DNA from: a virus
IMG/VR virus record: IMGVR_UViG_3300010354_000024
Coordinates: 1 to 31,770 of that record
Length of the DNA stretch: 31,770 bases
Reading direction: 5' to 3' (one strand)
Position numbers and translations under genes: made by a program. The notes beneath the pieces were generated by a model. That model was not told the DNA's origin. It searched no databases and saw only the letters and a list, made by a program, of their open reading frames with translations. Shown here piece after piece: positions 22,723 to 30,884 of this stretch; the stretch's first letter is position 1; every line of letters starts with the position of its first letter.

Positions 22723-23646
22723 ATGAGAAATAAATTTGCATTTAGCGGCCCAACTATTAACCCGAACACCTATGCAGGTTTGTTCGCAAATAAGTACATT
22801 GCGGCTGCCCTTTTGTCGGGTGATACCCTTGCAAAAGAATTAATCACCGTACACCCTAATGTGGCTTACAAAGAGGTTATCCGTAACTATCAAAATAGCA
22901 TCGTAATCGCTGATGCAACTTGTGATTTTACCGATTCTTCATCTGTAACTTTGGGCGAATACGTTTTAACCACCGTTGAAAAGCAGGTTAACTTACAATT
23001 GTGTAAGAACCAATTGCGTACTACTTGGGAAGCTGCACAGGCTGGATTCTCTGCATTTGAGAAATTACCTGCAACTTTCGAAGAATTTGCATTGGCACAA
23101 ACCGCAGCAGAGGTTGCACAAGCCGTTGAATTAGGTATTTGGAAAACAAGCCTATTCTATAATGGTACTGCTGATGAGGGAATGGTTGGTTACCTATTGG
23201 ATAACTCCGCTATTACCGTAACTGCAACTGGTGTTACAAGTGGTACAAACGTAGTTGCCCGTTTACAGGCAATGTTGGATGCATCTCCAGCCGCTTTGTA
23301 TGGAAAAGAGGGATATCAGTTCTATGTAGGCCCTACCACAATGAAAGCTTACCAAGCCGCATTGTCAGCAGGTAACTACAATTTCCAATTCTATGTTGGT
23401 GAGAAGCCAATGAATTTCCAAGGTATTCCTGTTACTATGTGTCCAGGCCTTAACGATTCCGATTGCGTATTGGGATTGAAATCAGACCTACACTTTGGTA
23501 CAGGTTTATTGAGTGATTACAACGAAGTGAAATTTATCGACATGAGCGATATTGATGGTTCACAGAACGTGCGTATCATCATGCGTTTCACAGGTGGTTT
23601 GATTGCTACTAACCCAACTCAACAAGTTGTATTAAATATTTCTTAA
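22723..23646 (+). CDS. Major capsid protein (HK97 fold)
   Basis: 307 residues, Ala/Thr-rich, with codon use noticeably richer in C-ending codons than most of the genome, as expected for a highly expressed gene. The long helical segment (FEEFALAQTAAEVAQAVELG) and a C-terminal FTGGLIATNPTQQVVLNIS strand fit the HK97-fold capsid proteins of Bacteroidota phages. A strong terminator follows 28 bases later. Confidence 0.82.
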   Translation: MRNKFAFSGPTINPNTYAGLFANKYIAAALLSGDTLAKELITVHPNVAYKEVIRNYQNSIVIADATCDFTDSSSVTLGEYVLTTVEKQVNLQLCKNQLRTTWEAAQAGFSAFEKLPATFEEFALAQTAAEVAQAVELGIWKTSLFYNGTADEGMVGYLLDNSAITVTATGVTSGTNVVARLQAMLDASPAALYGKEGYQFYVGPTTMKAYQAALSAGNYNFQFYVGEKPMNFQGIPVTMCPGLNDSDCVLGLKSDLHFGTGLLSDYNEVKFIDMSDIDGSQNVRIIMRFTGGLIATNPTQQVVLNIS

Positions 23647-23674
23647 TTCATTAGGAAATAGAGATTGAATAATG

Positions 23675-23708
23675 GGGGAGGGAAACACAAGCCCCTCCCC
23701 TTTTTTTT
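23675..23708 (+). terminator. Strong intrinsic terminator after the major capsid gene
   Basis: GGGGAGGG (23675-23682) pairs perfectly with CCCTCCCC (23693-23700) around a 10-nt loop and is followed by eight Ts (23701-23708). Confidence 0.92.
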
Positions 23709-23732
23709 AAACACAAATAAATAAAAATAGAA

Positions 23733-24296
23733 ATGTCTTGTAATACATTAGCTAATAGATACGAACCATGTAAACAATTCGTGGGTGGTATTCGTGGTGC
23801 ATTTTTCGTACCCTATGTTTTTAGTAACGTAGTAACCAAAGATGCAAGTGGATTGGTAACATCAATCAACAATGGTGCGAGTCCTACCCCTGTAAATGTT
23901 ACAGGTTGGTTTTGGGAATTGAAAGGTTTATCAACCTTGGAAGTTGCCCCAACTGTTTCTCGTGATAATGGTAACACCATGTACACACAAACCTTTACCC
24001 TATCTTTTAAACCAAGTGGAGTAACTCCCAATGCTGGTGATTTAGATATGGACACCATCCAAACTTTAAACCAAGGTCGTTGGAGAATTATCCTATGGGA
24101 TAGAAATGACCAATTTTGGTTATTGGGTGAAGATGAGGGATGTGATTCAACTGGTGGTTCACTATCTTGGGGAACACAGATGGGTGATGCCCGATTAAAT
24201 ACCCTAACCTTTGTAGGTAGTGAAAAGGCAGCCCCTACCCCCGTAGATGCTGAAACCTATTCAGAGGTATTGACCGTTATCACCGTACCCGCTTAA
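23733..24296 (+). CDS. Major tail (tube) protein
   Basis: 187 residues. N-terminal Cys-containing segment MSCNTLANRYEPC, then a beta-rich body with GWFWELKGLSTLEVAPTVSR and a central GRWRIILWDRNDQFWLLG. Size and beta content fit a tube subunit. Flanked by two terminators, which isolates it as its own expression unit beside the capsid gene. No promoter is clear in the 24-nt gap, so partial read-through of the terminator is likely. Confidence 0.65.
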   Translation: MSCNTLANRYEPCKQFVGGIRGAFFVPYVFSNVVTKDASGLVTSINNGASPTPVNVTGWFWELKGLSTLEVAPTVSRDNGNTMYTQTFTLSFKPSGVTPNAGDLDMDTIQTLNQGRWRIILWDRNDQFWLLGEDEGCDSTGGSLSWGTQMGDARLNTLTFVGSEKAAPTPVDAETYSEVLTVITVPA

Positions 24297-24330
24297 TCTC
24301 AATTAAGGTTTTCATATTTGAATGGTTAGA

Positions 24331-24354
24331 CCCTCACCAATGGTGGGGGTTTTT
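24331..24354 (+). terminator. Intrinsic terminator after the major tail gene
   Basis: CCCTCACC (24331-24338) pairs with GGTGGGGG (24342-24349), with one U-G wobble in RNA, around a 3-nt loop; TTTTT follows (24350-24354), then CTTT. Confidence 0.88.
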
Positions 24355-24373
24355 CTTTATAATGGAACGATAA

Positions 24374-24381
24374 TTTAATTT
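24374..24381 (+). promoter_or_regulatory. Candidate -7 box for the portal operon
   Basis: TAATTTTG is a perfect TAnnTTTG match just after a terminator and 16 nt before ATG 24398, where a new promoter would be expected. No TTTG is seen at the right distance upstream. Confidence 0.45.
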
Positions 24382-24397
24382 TGCGTTTATTAAATAG

Positions 24398-24838
24398 ATG
24401 GTTATAAATCTATCCACGGCAAATATTTCATTCTATCCCTTTGTTTCATTTGAAAATGTAACACAAGGGGGTGCAACATCGTATTTATTGCAACAGGATG
24501 GATTTTATATCTTACAACAAAATGGTAGTAAGATTATTACAAGTGAGGGTGGTGGAGTTGTAAACGTGCAGGTATGGCATAAGAATACCAAAACTATGGT
24601 TGAGGCTAATGCAACACCTGTTGAAACAGGCACTAAAATTAGTGTAGCATTACCATCGTTAACCAATATTGCAGATGTTGCACAGGATTTAGATGTGTGC
24701 TTAATTCGTGTATTTAATGGTGATACCCTATTATGGGAATACCTTGCCACATGGTCGAATGAATCTACCAACATCAATAAGACATTTAAAAATTGGGATA
24801 CCACATCAAACATTAGTCCACAATGGATAACATTATAA
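24398..24838 (+). CDS. Small structural protein next to the portal, unknown function
   Basis: 146 residues, beta-rich. SYLLQQDGFYILQQNGSKII repeats a motif of virion proteins in Bacteroidota phages, and a C-terminal jelly-roll-like segment follows. It overlaps the portal start by 16 nt. Could decorate the head or tail; unproven. Confidence 0.55.
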   Translation: MVINLSTANISFYPFVSFENVTQGGATSYLLQQDGFYILQQNGSKIITSEGGGVVNVQVWHKNTKTMVEANATPVETGTKISVALPSLTNIADVAQDLDVCLIRVFNGDTLLWEYLATWSNESTNINKTFKNWDTTSNISPQWITL

Positions 24839-27090
24839 AACAGAATTTTTCGTTTATGCAATTTGCATCCTACACCGCACCTGCGATTGTAGAGCATAAG
24901 AATAAACATTGGGTTGAATACGGAGAGGATAACGATTATTATCAGTATTTAATTGATTTGTATCTTGGTTCACCAACAAACAATGCGGCAATTAAAGGTA
25001 TTGCAGATTTAGTGTATGGATTAGGTTTGGAGGTAGTTAAATCCGATAGGAATTTAAAGGGGTATATTGAATTTAAAAAGCTTATTAAACCTGATTGCAT
25101 CCGTGCCGTTACATTGGATTTGAAGATGTTGGGGCAATATGCTTTTCATTGTGTTAAATCCAAGGACAAGAAATCCTATGTTAAGGTATCTCATTGGCCT
25201 ATTCAAACCCTACGCCCTGAACGATGCAACGATAAAGGTGAAATTGAGGGATGGTATTTCTGTGCCGATTGGAGTAAATTAAAAAGAGGTCAACAACCTA
25301 AAAGATTTGCATCATTTGGATTTGATGAGAATGAAAATGAATGTATATTGGTGGTTAAACCATATTCAACAGGATCGTACTACTTTGCACCCGTAGATTA
25401 TCAGGGTGGTACACAATGGGCAGATTTAGAATGTGAAATTAGCAACTACCATATTAACAACATCAAAAATGGTTTAGCACCATCGATGTTAATTAACTTT
25501 AATAATGGTCAACCACCCGAAGAGGTTAGAAATGCAATAGAGGGGCAAATTAACGCCAAATGGAGTGGTTCTTCCAATGCAGGTAGAGCAATTATATCAT
25601 TTAACGATTCCAAGGAAACGGCAACCGAAATAACACCAGTTCAATTATCCGATGCTCATAATCAGTACGAATTCCTATCAAGGGAATCCACCCAAAAGAT
25701 AATGTTAGCTCACCGCATTGTATCACCAATGTTGTTGGGGATTAAAGACAATACAGGATTAGGGAATAATGCCGATGAGTTGCGTAGTGCATCTATACTA
25801 TTCGATAACATCGTTATAAGACCATTTCAACGATTAATTATTGAGGGTGTAGAGAAAGTATTAAACGCCAATGGAATATCGTTGGAAATGTACTTTAAAA
25901 CGTTGCAACCTTTGGAATTTACCGATTTATCGGGTAAGGAAGTTACCGAGGAAGTTAAGGAACAGGAAATGGGATTTAGTTCCCAAAAAAAAAAGTATGA
26001 TTTTGTAAAACCCAATGCAGGGGAATCGGAAGATGATTTTATTTCCCGATGTATTGGCGTGGTAGTTGGCGATGGTAAAGAACAAGACCAAGCGGCTGCA
26101 ATATGTTACAATTATTGGGAGGGTTCTGTTCAATTGGCGGAATCATATACCGACTATCCCGAAAGTGCATCTAATAACGCTAAAAAGGCATTAGAATGGG
26201 CAGAGAAAAACGGATGGGGTGATTGTGGTACACCAGTAGGCAAACAACGTGCAAACCAACTTGCAAAGCGTGAACCAATATCTCGTGAAACTATTGCACG
26301 AATGGCGGCATTCCGCAGACACCAACAAAATAAAGATGTACCCTATTCCGAGGGGTGTGGTGGATTGATGTGGGATGCATGGGGTGGTGAATCAGGTATT
26401 CAATGGGCTGAAAATAAATTAAAACAGATTGACGCTAAATTGAGTGTTGATAGACCTGAATTTACACAAGAAGCCGAACAAGAATGGATTGAATACCTAA
26501 AAGACAAAGGTCAAGTGATTGATGAATCGGTTTGGGAGTTAATTGATGAATATCCTGTGGATGATCCCGACAACGAACAACACCTATCACGCCACGAATT
26601 TTTTAAACGATTTGCCAACCCTGATGAGAAATCCAAGGATGACAAGGGTATTTATTTGATTCGTTATCGATACGCACCATTCCGTGTTCAAGAGAATAGC
26701 CGCATATTTTGTAAAGATATGGTTGCCAATGCCAAGCTTGGTGTAACCTATCGCAGGGAGGATATTGATGTAATGGGGGATGCTGGTATTAATGGACAAT
26801 TTGCACCATCGGGAAAATCATCCTATTCAATATGGAAGTATAAAGGTGGGGTATATTGTAAACACCAATGGTTCAGGTTAACATACCGAAGGAAGAAAAT
26901 TAATGGTAAAATTATACCATTGACAAGTGAAGAAAAAGAACAGAACATGAGGGATATAGTGGACAATTACGATAGAGTATCTTCACAGAGTGCAGATAGA
27001 GCAGGTGTACCATTTGACCCACCATCTTGGGATATAGCATCCGTAAAAACAAACGATTTACCTAATAGAGGCTCATTAAAAAATAAATAA
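24823..27090 (+). CDS. Portal protein with long C-terminal extension
   Basis: 755 residues. Residues about 1-385 read as a phage portal (NNAAIKGIADLVYGLGLEV, LQPLEFTDL at its end). After an A10 tract at residues 388-391 follows a 364-residue extension in blocks: KPNAGESEDDFISRC (about 395-430, seen in XkdF-like proteins), an AKKALEWAEKNGW block (about 440-550) common in phage head proteins, and YRYAPFRVQE...KGGVYCKHQW (about 609-690), known from Bacteroidota phages. The dodecameric portal is the DNA gate. The extension may act inside the head or in maturation; that is inference. Confidence 0.8.
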   Translation: MDNIIKQNFSFMQFASYTAPAIVEHKNKHWVEYGEDNDYYQYLIDLYLGSPTNNAAIKGIADLVYGLGLEVVKSDRNLKGYIEFKKLIKPDCIRAVTLDLKMLGQYAFHCVKSKDKKSYVKVSHWPIQTLRPERCNDKGEIEGWYFCADWSKLKRGQQPKRFASFGFDENENECILVVKPYSTGSYYFAPVDYQGGTQWADLECEISNYHINNIKNGLAPSMLINFNNGQPPEEVRNAIEGQINAKWSGSSNAGRAIISFNDSKETATEITPVQLSDAHNQYEFLSRESTQKIMLAHRIVSPMLLGIKDNTGLGNNADELRSASILFDNIVIRPFQRLIIEGVEKVLNANGISLEMYFKTLQPLEFTDLSGKEVTEEVKEQEMGFSSQKKKYDFVKPNAGESEDDFISRCIGVVVGDGKEQDQAAAICYNYWEGSVQLAESYTDYPESASNNAKKALEWAEKNGWGDCGTPVGKQRANQLAKREPISRETIARMAAFRRHQQNKDVPYSEGCGGLMWDAWGGESGIQWAENKLKQIDAKLSVDRPEFTQEAEQEWIEYLKDKGQVIDESVWELIDEYPVDDPDNEQHLSRHEFFKRFANPDEKSKDDKGIYLIRYRYAPFRVQENSRIFCKDMVANAKLGVTYRREDIDVMGDAGINGQFAPSGKSSYSIWKYKGGVYCKHQWFRLTYRRKKINGKIIPLTSEEKEQNMRDIVDNYDRVSSQSADRAGVPFDPPSWDIASVKTNDLPNRGSLKNK
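25985..26000 (+). promoter_or_regulatory. A10 slippery site with immediate -1 frame stop at the portal domain junction
   Basis: Ten As (25985-25994) then G. In the zero frame CAA AAA AAA AAG TAT GAT contains heptamer A AAA AAG (25989-25995). A -1 slip would read GTA TGA and stop at 26000, giving a portal of 392 residues without the extension. This is the same logic as dnaX. GGGA/TCCC (25972-25984) forms a small hairpin just upstream; no strong downstream stem was found. Confidence 0.5.
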
Positions 27091-27093
27091 ACC

Positions 27094-27609
27094 ATGTACG
27101 CAAACGATGATGTTTTATTAATTACCAAGGATGACTTATTTAAGTACACCCAGTTAAGTGGTAATTTTGATATTGACAAAATAACGCCATTTATTAAGGT
27201 GGCACAGGATATTGAGGTTCAACAATTATTGGGTACGTTATTGTATCGTAAGATATTGACCGATGTAAAGAATAACGTATTAACAGGCAATTACCTTACA
27301 TTGGTATCCGATTATGTACAACCGATGCTAATCCATTATTCAATGGCTGATTTGTTGTTGTTTCACGGGTATGAGGTATCTAATGCAGGGATTGTAAGAA
27401 ATACCCCCGAAGGTACTCAATTACCCGATGCAGGTGAAATTAGTACATTGGTGGAACGTACACGGGCAATGGCGGATACCTACCGCAGAAGATTGGTAGA
27501 TTATTTGAGCTATTACCCTCAATTATTCCCTGAATATACTGCTAACCAAAATGCAGGGCAATACCCAACCTCATACCCAACTAATTATACTGGATGGAAT
27601 CTAATGTAA
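27094..27609 (+). CDS. Head-tail adaptor (head completion) protein
   Basis: 171 residues, helical: DIDKITPFIKVAQDIEVQQL, a YVQPMLIHYSMADLLLFHGY helix and RAMADTYRRRLVDYL. This is the plan of gp6/DUF6712-type connectors that bind under the portal. It lies directly after the portal, as expected. Its end overlaps the spanin-candidate frame. Confidence 0.7.
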   Translation: MYANDDVLLITKDDLFKYTQLSGNFDIDKITPFIKVAQDIEVQQLLGTLLYRKILTDVKNNVLTGNYLTLVSDYVQPMLIHYSMADLLLFHGYEVSNAGIVRNTPEGTQLPDAGEISTLVERTRAMADTYRRRLVDYLSYYPQLFPEYTANQNAGQYPTSYPTNYTGWNLM

Positions 27610-27659
27610 AAAAGACCTACGCCCCAAAGGCAAATAAGGTTGCAAAGCTTAAAACATAC

Positions 27660-28112
27660 ATGGCAAGTGTAAAAGTTGCTAATGTGGTAAAATGTGATTT
27701 ATTCACAAAAACCACCAAGATAATTGCCATATTGATATTATTAAGTGGTTGTTCTGCACAATATCACATCGAAAAGGCGTGTAAGAAACAACCTGATTTA
27801 TGCAAGGTGAAAGTTAGGATTGATACATTTGTTGTTAGGGATTCAATATATTTCCATGATACGTTTACGACCACGGAAATTGACACTATCACCATTGACA
27901 CGGGTTCTATTAGGGTTAAGGTTGTACGCCATTACAATAAAATCAAAGTACTAATTAAACAAAAACCCGATACGATACGAGTTACAAAAACCATTACACT
28001 ACCACCCAAATACATTGAAAAAGAAAAGGAGGCATGGGGTACTGCCCATTGGGTATTTTTTTGGGTGGGGTTGATATTGGTATTGATTGGAGTTTATAAA
28101 CTACTCAATTAG
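27660..28112 (+). CDS. Candidate unimolecular spanin (lipoprotein plus C-terminal membrane anchor)
   Basis: About 150 residues. A hydrophobic stretch, IIAILILLSG, ends in Cys followed by SAQ, a lipobox; a long beta-type, Thr/Asp/Lys-rich periplasmic part follows (RIDTFVVRDSIYF), and the C-terminus is a membrane helix (AHWVFFWVGLILVLIGVYKL). Lipid anchor in the outer membrane plus helix in the inner membrane is the u-spanin plan for membrane fusion at lysis. The frame opens at ATG 27594; Met 27660 or GTG 27684 gives a more usual signal peptide. It lies apart from the lysis cassette. Confidence 0.6.
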   Translation: MASVKVANVVKCDLFTKTTKIIAILILLSGCSAQYHIEKACKKQPDLCKVKVRIDTFVVRDSIYFHDTFTTTEIDTITIDTGSIRVKVVRHYNKIKVLIKQKPDTIRVTKTITLPPKYIEKEKEAWGTAHWVFFWVGLILVLIGVYKLLN

Positions 28113-28142
28113 AACAATTAATTTAAAAAGCGTTTTATAAGT

Positions 28143-28370
28143 ATGACAAAAGCGTGGGTTACACCATCTCGTTCAAGCCCAAAACCAGGGGGCAATCGTG
28201 CGTGTTTATGCCGAGATGGGAGAACGTATTCCCGTAGATGTTGTGATGGTTCATTACAAGCCCAAGGCGTTGGGAATGTATACGCCACACCTAAACCAAT
28301 AGAAAATATAATTGCTCAAAATGGCGATTTCTTAACAACACAAGACAATAAAAATATAATTACCAACTAA
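28143..28370 (+). CDS. Conserved Cys-rich virion-region protein
   Basis: 75 residues. GNRACLCRDGRTYSRRCCDG followed by SLQAQGVG is a signature I recognise from small proteins before the tail fibre in Bacteroidota phages, where function is unknown. Four Cys could form disulfides or bind metal. One nt separates it from the fibre gene. Confidence 0.65.
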   Translation: MTKAWVTPSRSSPKPGGNRACLCRDGRTYSRRCCDGSLQAQGVGNVYATPKPIENIIAQNGDFLTTQDNKNIITN

Positions 28371-28371
28371 T

Positions 28372-29514
28372 ATGGCAGACGTTAAAATAACGGATTTATC
28401 CGCAATCACCGACATTGAGAATAGCGATGTACTTCCCATTGTCGATATCACAGCGGATTCAACCAAGAAGATAAGTATTTCACAACTGAAATTACAAGCC
28501 CCAGTACAATCGGTGGCGGGTAAAACTGGTGCGGTAACATTAACCACCTCTGATATATCAGGATTATCGACTGCCTTGGCGGCTAAGCAAGATACATTAG
28601 TATCGGGTACCAATATTAAAACCATAAATGGGAATACCGTGTTAGGTAGTGGAGATATCACAATATCTTCTTCCGTTGCTTGGGGTGGTATTACTGGAAC
28701 GCTATCCGATCAAACCGACTTAAACAATGCCTTGGGTGGTAAACAAGCCACGTTGGTGAGTGGTACATCGATTAAGACCATCAACAATACATCGGTATTA
28801 GGAAGTGGAAATATAAGCGTAGCCCCTGCCACTGGAATTGATGCAACTGCAATCGGTAGCGGTTCGGTGGATAATGCAGAATTTGGATATTTGAACGGAG
28901 TTACATCTGCTATTCAAACACAATTCAACGGTAAACAAGATACCCTTGTAAGTGGCACAAGCATTAAAACAATCAATTCTACAAGTGTATTGGGAAGTGG
29001 GGATATTGCAGTACAAGCAACATTGGTAAGCGGTACAAATATTAAAACCATTAATTCTACCTCAATTCTTGGAAGTGGTGATATCAGTGTTGCCCCCGCA
29101 AGTGGAATCAATGCCACGGCAATCGGGAGTGGTAGCGTTGACAATACCGAGTTCGGTTATTTGAATGGTGTAACAAGTGCGATTCAAACGCAGATAGATA
29201 CTAAGACAAACAAACTAATTACGGCAAACCGACAAACTGCATCTTATACATTGGTTGCAGGGGATGCCGATAAGTTGGTTGAAATGAATGTTGCGAGTGC
29301 AAATAATTTAACCGTACCCGCATCTACATTTTCAGCAGGTACACAGATACTTTTAGCACAATACGGGGCAGGACAAACCACCATCGTTGCAGGTTCGGGA
29401 ATGACAATAAGAAGTAATGGAGGCAAGTTAAAATTATCCGCTCAATATAGCGGTGCAACATTGGTATTCATAAGTGGTACGGAAGCCTATTTGTTTGGTG
29501 ATATATCTGCATAA
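28372..29514 (+). CDS. Tail fibre with internal repeats
   Basis: 380 residues. N-terminal KITDLSAITDIENSDVLPIV is the common virion-attachment start of phage fibres. Four copies of LVSGTNIKTINGNTVLGSGDI-like 21-residue units (residues 76-96, 128-148, 192-212, 218-238) and two copies of a 34-residue unit (151-184, 241-274) form the shaft; the C-terminal about 95 residues (from KLVEMNVASANNLTVP) form a small head. Shows trimeric beta-fibre character. It probably holds the receptor-binding protein encoded next. Confidence 0.75.
   Translation: MADVKITDLSAITDIENSDVLPIVDITADSTKKISISQLKLQAPVQSVAGKTGAVTLTTSDISGLSTALAAKQDTLVSGTNIKTINGNTVLGSGDITISSSVAWGGITGTLSDQTDLNNALGGKQATLVSGTSIKTINNTSVLGSGNISVAPATGIDATAIGSGSVDNAEFGYLNGVTSAIQTQFNGKQDTLVSGTSIKTINSTSVLGSGDIAVQATLVSGTNIKTINSTSILGSGDISVAPASGINATAIGSGSVDNTEFGYLNGVTSAIQTQIDTKTNKLITANRQTASYTLVAGDADKLVEMNVASANNLTVPASTFSAGTQILLAQYGAGQTTIVAGSGMTIRSNGGKLKLSAQYSGATLVFISGTEAYLFGDISA
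28597..29193 (+). repeat. Fibre gene repeat array
   Basis: 63-bp units at 28597-28659, 28753-28815, 28945-29007 and 29023-29085, and 102-bp units at 28822-28923 and 29092-29193. In the 102-bp pair 31 of 34 residues are the same but only 11 of 34 codons, so the copies differ mostly at synonymous sites. Confidence 0.85.
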
Positions 29515-29516
29515 TT

Positions 29517-30326
29517 ATGATAATAGCAACACACGGGATATTAGCAAGTGCAGGAGGTATTGTATATGATGCCGATGCACAAGCCTTTTTTGACCGAGTA
29601 ACAACGGCAGGGGGTAGCCTATCAACAACCGAGAAAACTGCGGTTAATACGCTTGTTATTGATTTAAAAGGGTATTCTATATGGACTAAAATGACAACTA
29701 TATACCCGATGGTTGGAGCAAGTGCAGCAGCGTGTAAACAGAATTTAAAGAGTAGTAGTTTTACAGGTACATTTTCAAGTGGTTGGACGTATTCAAGTGG
29801 TGGAGTAACTGGTAATGGTACGAGTGCTTATTTAGATTCTAATTTATTACATAATTCTTTATCACAAAATTCAACACACATTTCATATTATTCACGAACA
29901 AATGCCTACACTAATTCACAGGATATTGGCGTAGGAAATGATAGTACTTCATTTTTGATTATGGAAATAAATCGAGATGTGGCAGGAGGTATTCAATCAA
30001 CAATCGTTAATAGTAATTCAAGAACTGGTGCTACATCACAAGGGAATAAAGGTTCATTAGGATTTTATATTGGTTCAAGAACTGCATCTAATTCTCAAAA
30101 ATTTTATAAAAACGGTACTTCAATTCAAACAAGCACAGCAAATTCAACAAGTTTACTTAATCAAAATATATATATAAATGCTTACAACGGTCCAATTGGT
30201 GCGAAAGAATTTTCAGATAAACAATGTGCATTTGCATCAATTGGTGATGGATTAAATGATACCGAATCAGGTAATTTATATACTGCGGTTCAAGCATTTC
30301 AAACAACACTGGCTCGCCAAGTTTAA
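29517..30326 (+). CDS. Receptor-binding / fibre tip protein
   Basis: 269 residues. DADAQAFFDRVTTAGGSLST and IDLKGYSIWTKMTTIYPMVG (about 19-70) are the conserved linker of many Bacteroidota phage fibre proteins; the rest is Ser/Thr/Asn-rich beta sequence like a lectin-type domain (about 80-230). It would bind the host surface. The beta region has more T-rich codons than its neighbours, suggesting exchange of the tip domain. Confidence 0.65.
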   Translation: MIIATHGILASAGGIVYDADAQAFFDRVTTAGGSLSTTEKTAVNTLVIDLKGYSIWTKMTTIYPMVGASAAACKQNLKSSSFTGTFSSGWTYSSGGVTGNGTSAYLDSNLLHNSLSQNSTHISYYSRTNAYTNSQDIGVGNDSTSFLIMEINRDVAGGIQSTIVNSNSRTGATSQGNKGSLGFYIGSRTASNSQKFYKNGTSIQTSTANSTSLLNQNIYINAYNGPIGAKEFSDKQCAFASIGDGLNDTESGNLYTAVQAFQTTLARQV

Positions 30327-30365
30327 GAAATATGATTATACTGTTGTATTAAGGAATAATAAATT

Positions 30366-30587
30366 ATGCAAGGATACATTTTAACAACTGAACAATACCA
30401 AGAAATTCAAGGGCAATTTTTTGCAATTGATATATTTTTTAATTGCGTTCAAGATATTAACGAAATTTGGTTTACATTCCTAAGCGAACAAGATATACCA
30501 TTGGTTGAGCAATCCGAATACGCTTGGGTATTAGATTTACCACAAGGTGAATATATACCACCACCACCACCACCATTTCCATCATGA
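30366..30587 (+). CDS. Small conserved fibre-region protein
   Basis: 73 residues. GQFFAIDIFFNCVQDINEIW then a WVLDLP...YIPPPPPPFPS end follows the pattern of small proteins between fibre and holin genes in Bacteroidota phages. It may be a fibre accessory or chaperone; function unknown. Poly-Pro tail; ATGA overlap with the holin-like gene. Confidence 0.6.
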   Translation: MQGYILTTEQYQEIQGQFFAIDIFFNCVQDINEIWFTFLSEQDIPLVEQSEYAWVLDLPQGEYIPPPPPPFPS

Positions 30588-30778
30588 AACACTTAGATAA
30601 CGACACCACCGCAGCCATTGCCACAGGAATAAGTGGAAGTGCTACGATAATACATTTTTCCCAAACGTGGCAGCCAGTAGCAGCGTTTGTACTTGCAATT
30701 GTCGGCATAGTATCAGGCATGTTTGCGATAATATACTACGCACGTAAGATTAAGCAATTGAATGGCAAAGGCAAGTAA
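30584..30778 (+). CDS. Holin-like membrane protein
   Basis: 64 residues with a clear membrane helix (about 30-52, VAAFVLAIVGIVSGMFAIIY), a possible second weaker one (about 9-25) and a basic tail (ARKIKQLNGKGK). Size, topology and place in the lysis cassette fit a small holin, which makes inner-membrane lesions at the set time. The next two short genes follow in overlap. Confidence 0.6.
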   Translation: MKHLDNDTTAAIATGISGSATIIHFSQTWQPVAAFVLAIVGIVSGMFAIIYYARKIKQLNGKGK

Positions 30779-30884
30779 ATCCACCCCATCCACATTTAGG
30801 CGTAAACCTAAAAAGAAATTGGGTAGGCACACCAAGCATATTAATAAACATAAGTCATGCAAACCAAGCAGAGGTCAAGGGTGA
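30762..30884 (+). CDS. Small basic RGQG-tailed protein
   Basis: 40 residues, very basic: STFRRKPKKKLGRHTKHINK, with the last residues SRGQG. I recall similar 40-50-residue basic proteins ending in RGQG(R) in many Bacteroidota phages, always near the lysis or fibre genes, without known function. Overlaps both neighbours in other frames (17 and 28 nt). Could be nucleic-acid binding or a virion component. Confidence 0.65.
   Translation: MAKASKSTPSTFRRKPKKKLGRHTKHINKHKSCKPSRGQG

Noticed and set aside
24314-24378. ATATTTGAATG followed by an 18-codon frame across the terminator after the major tail gene
   Set aside because: The box has a mismatch and no -33 partner, and the peptide is just the terminator stem translated.
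24505-24909. Minus-strand open frame of 134 codons opposite the small structural gene and portal start
   Set aside because: No motif, no promoter box, and it covers two real gene ends; treated as a shadow.
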